64,000 nt of DNA from NCBI RefSeq assembly GCF_013031355.1, contig NZ_WPZO01000002.1:496001-560000 (forward strand), in the 5' to 3' direction. The position numbers were made by a program, and so were the translations under genes. The stretch is from Ruegeria arenilitoris (lineage in GTDB: Bacteria > Pseudomonadota > Alphaproteobacteria > Rhodobacterales > Rhodobacteraceae). The notes below the pieces were generated by a model. It was not told where the DNA came from. It was given only the letters and a program-made list of their open reading frames with translations, and did no database searches. Within the stretch, counting starts at the first letter, position 1. Every line of letters begins with the position of its first letter. Of this stretch, positions 62,533-64,000 are shown one piece after another.

Positions 62533-63051
62533 TCAGAACGCGTTTTCGGGGACGTCGTAGGAAATTCGCTCAAAGGTTTGCGAGACGACAAATTGGAAAC
62601 CGTCTGTCCTTCCTTCTGCATCGCGGGGAACGAATGGACCGATTATCCGGCGCTGATTGGGATTGAGGAAATACTGATTGTTGTAGTAGTCCCCGGTCGG
62701 GAAGTTCAAATGAAACAGGTAGGTTCCGGGGGAACTCTCGACACCGTGGACTTTGATGTCACCGGTGATCGACTCGCAGGACTTGCCGTCGACTTGCAGT
62801 TCAAACTCACGCAGCACAAACAGATCTTTAAGCGCCTTACCATGTTCGTGCTCTTGTATCAGTTCGTCCAGGCTTCCAAGGTCTTCCTGCCTGTAGTGCA
62901 TTACTTTCCCGGTTTCTTTCCAATCGATCGTTAGGATACTGGGTCCGGTGTAGAGGTACTTCCCCTTGTTGTCATAAACGATTGAATGACCAGTCCACAT
63001 TCCAATCATGATGTCGAATGGACGGGCATAGTCGAAATAGCTGCTAGTCAT
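62533..63051 (-). CDS. Unrecognised 172-residue protein of the YcaO operon
   Basis: ATG 63051 is chosen for GTGAGGAAC just upstream. The protein is hydrophilic, with no signal peptide or membrane helix, and rich in aromatic and beta-type sequence (MWTGHSIVYDNKGKYLYTGP, VMHYRQEDLGSLDELIQEHE, SPGTYLFHLNFPTGDYYNNQ). An N-terminal GxWxG...YD..G pattern resembles lipocalin or calycin-like barrels that bind small hydrophobic ligands, but this is a weak comparison. It lies 23 bases after the YcaO gene and 11 before the oxidoreductase, so it is surely part of the pathway. No cysteine- or serine-rich core is seen, so it is not an evident precursor peptide. Confidence 0.75.
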   Translation of the reverse strand: MTSSYFDYARPFDIMIGMWTGHSIVYDNKGKYLYTGPSILTIDWKETGKVMHYRQEDLGSLDELIQEHEHGKALKDLFVLREFELQVDGKSCESITGDIKVHGVESSPGTYLFHLNFPTGDYYNNQYFLNPNQRRIIGPFVPRDAEGRTDGFQFVVSQTFERISYDVPENAF

Positions 63052-63074
63052 CTGGGGGTTCCTCACTCAATGAG

Positions 63075-64000
63075 TCAAAATTGTATCACGTGGGGGTTCA
63101 GGTCTTGCTCACGGGTTGGCGTAGAAAGCCATCCCTGACGCACGGGTACGTCATAAAGGCGCCCTGGGCCAAACCGGGCCCAGAAATGGCGCAAGCCCGG
63201 AGCCACAACGCGCACCACTGGAAAATTCACATCTGGCCGAGTCTGGTCGAGAACAAAGACATCAATGCCATTGTCTTTTAAGCGCGATACGCAGGCTTCG
63301 ATATCCGAGAGAATGTCGCCACTTGCCAGACTTTCGCTTTCATCCAGCTTTAGCATCGGTTGCCTGGTGTCGGGCACAAGATAATCGGCTTTGGAAAGGC
63401 GTGTTGTTCGCCACCAACTTATCGCTTCGGAACTGCCAAGATGAGTCGTGTCGACGGCCGTACCGCCTGTTTTTGGAACGGCTTCCAGAGATTGATTAAT
63501 TTCCGTAAGTGCCCGCGACAGAGCCACCTCGGGATCGAGATGACAGCCAAACCCGTAAATAATGTCTTCTTCAGACTTGTCTATTCTGCCCGAAATGGCC
63601 GCAAAGGTAGGTATGCCAATGTCGCTTGTTACGTCTATCACCCGCAGGCTTCTGTTTAGTTTCTTGTAATGCAACGATAAATCGCGCCCATATGTGTCGC
63701 TGGAACTTGCTATATCGACACCAGGGCGGATTAGCCGGTTGTACCACCAAATCGCGACCGCATCTCTTTCAATCAGCTCCAGCAAACCCTGCAGAATAGC
63801 TTCTTCCAGTGTGCCGCCAGCGGCGCAGCCGTTGGAATCCGCACGTCCATAGGTGGAGCCGGTGCCTTGATAGCCGAAATAGCACATTGATGTCGGCAGG
63901 TATCGCATGGTGTCATCACTCAGCGACCAAAGCGGTGTCCATTCGATTTCGGCTTCCCGGTCAAATGGCTCCGGCACCCAGTATGCTTTGTGGTCTTTGC
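63075..64000 (-). CDS. YcaO-domain cyclodehydratase (TOMM/RiPP type), N-terminus beyond window
   Basis: The frame is open to position 64000, reading ...KDHKAYWVPEPFDREAEIEW, so the start is outside. YcaO landmarks: SNGCAAGGTLEEAILQGLLE and LIERDA form the ATP/Mg-binding signature (SNGxAxGxxxxEAxxxGLxExxERDA), and DPEVALSRALTEINQS is the second part of the nucleotide site. The C-terminus is NPHVIQF, comparable to the proline-rich ends of azoline-forming YcaO proteins. Such enzymes phosphorylate a peptide amide oxygen to make thiazoline or oxazoline rings on Cys/Ser/Thr. It heads the visible operon; a leader-binding E1-like domain or protein and the precursor should lie to the right. Confidence 0.92.
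   Translation of the reverse strand, partial: KDHKAYWVPEPFDREAEIEWTPLWSLSDDTMRYLPTSMCYFGYQGTGSTYGRADSNGCAAGGTLEEAILQGLLELIERDAVAIWWYNRLIRPGVDIASSSDTYGRDLSLHYKKLNRSLRVIDVTSDIGIPTFAAISGRIDKSEEDIIYGFGCHLDPEVALSRALTEINQSLEAVPKTGGTAVDTTHLGSSEAISWWRTTRLSKADYLVPDTRQPMLKLDESESLASGDILSDIEACVSRLKDNGIDVFVLDQTRPDVNFPVVRVVAPGLRHFWARFGPGRLYDVPVRQGWLSTPTREQDLNPHVIQF

Noticed and set aside
1-64000. CRISPR array, tRNA or rRNA genes
   Set aside because: No regularly spaced direct repeats were seen, and no tRNA cloverleaf or rRNA segment could be recognised by eye; a covariance-model scan would be decisive.

Overview
The window reads as chromosome from an alphaproteobacterium, most likely a marine Rhodobacterales (Roseobacter-group) species. 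The reasons are the family mix (GlxA-type AraC regulator beside an NhaC antiporter, Tat-exported enzymes, COG0523 GTPase, several arylsulfatases, TadE/TadG proteins), perfect CtrA boxes (TTAA-N7-TTAACC), and the moderate GC content by eye. Taxonomy is inferred; there is no rRNA or tRNA gene here. The DNA is accessory-rich: short operons separated by long gaps that hold decayed integrase, IS5-type transposase, porin and cupin remnants and a family of degenerate dispersed repeats.

Layout. 1-2.5 kb: arylsulfatase cut by the left edge, and a dead tyrosine recombinase. 2.8-5.8 kb: two CtrA boxes, then a TadG/TadE/TadE operon. 6.1-11.3 kb: RNA 2',3'-cyclic phosphodiesterase (ThpR type), small membrane protein, roadblock protein, OmpR-type response regulator, histidine kinase and a small periplasmic protein. 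11.7-18 kb: TrkH, NhaC with a GlxA-type regulator, CDF-type transporter. 18.5-25.7 kb: HSL-type esterase, two tandem P450s, a periplasmic sulfatase with a divergent LysR regulator. 26-32.6 kb: MAPEG protein with divergent TetR; Tat-exported metallo-beta-lactamase-fold protein with a COG0523 GTPase and a frameshifted periplasmic protein; a divergent membrane TPR protein. 32.8-36 kb: LysR regulator with a divergent GST / SnoaL-like / tautomerase / nitronate monooxygenase operon, the last gene frameshifted near its end. 36.3-37.4 kb: a plant-type SABATH carboxyl methyltransferase.

38.2-43.3 kb: a tight five-gene operon of unknown function (GNAT-like, E1/ThiF-like, polytopic membrane protein, second GNAT-like, Acg-type nitroreductase). 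It meets a PspA/YiaAB-like stress pair controlled by a divergent TetR with three palindromic operators. 45-53 kb: IS remnant, intradiol dioxygenase, SnoaL-like protein, PHB-depolymerase-like esterase, methyltransferase, epoxide hydrolase, porin fragment, third sulfatase.

54.3-64 kb is the most unusual part. It is one minus-strand operon that enters from beyond the right edge: a YcaO cyclodehydratase (start outside the window), an unrecognised 172-residue protein, an FAD-dependent oxidoreductase, a flavin-dependent tryptophan-halogenase-family enzyme, and an 1853-residue Ser/Thr kinase / AAA ATPase / helical repeat / GAF / class III cyclase protein with a PilZ-like tail. YcaO plus a kinase/cyclase fusion is the pattern of thiazole/oxazole-modified microcin (TOMM) RiPP loci; the halogenase and second flavoenzyme make this a candidate undescribed halogenated azol(in)e peptide system. 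The precursor peptide and leader-binding protein were not seen and may lie to the right of the window.
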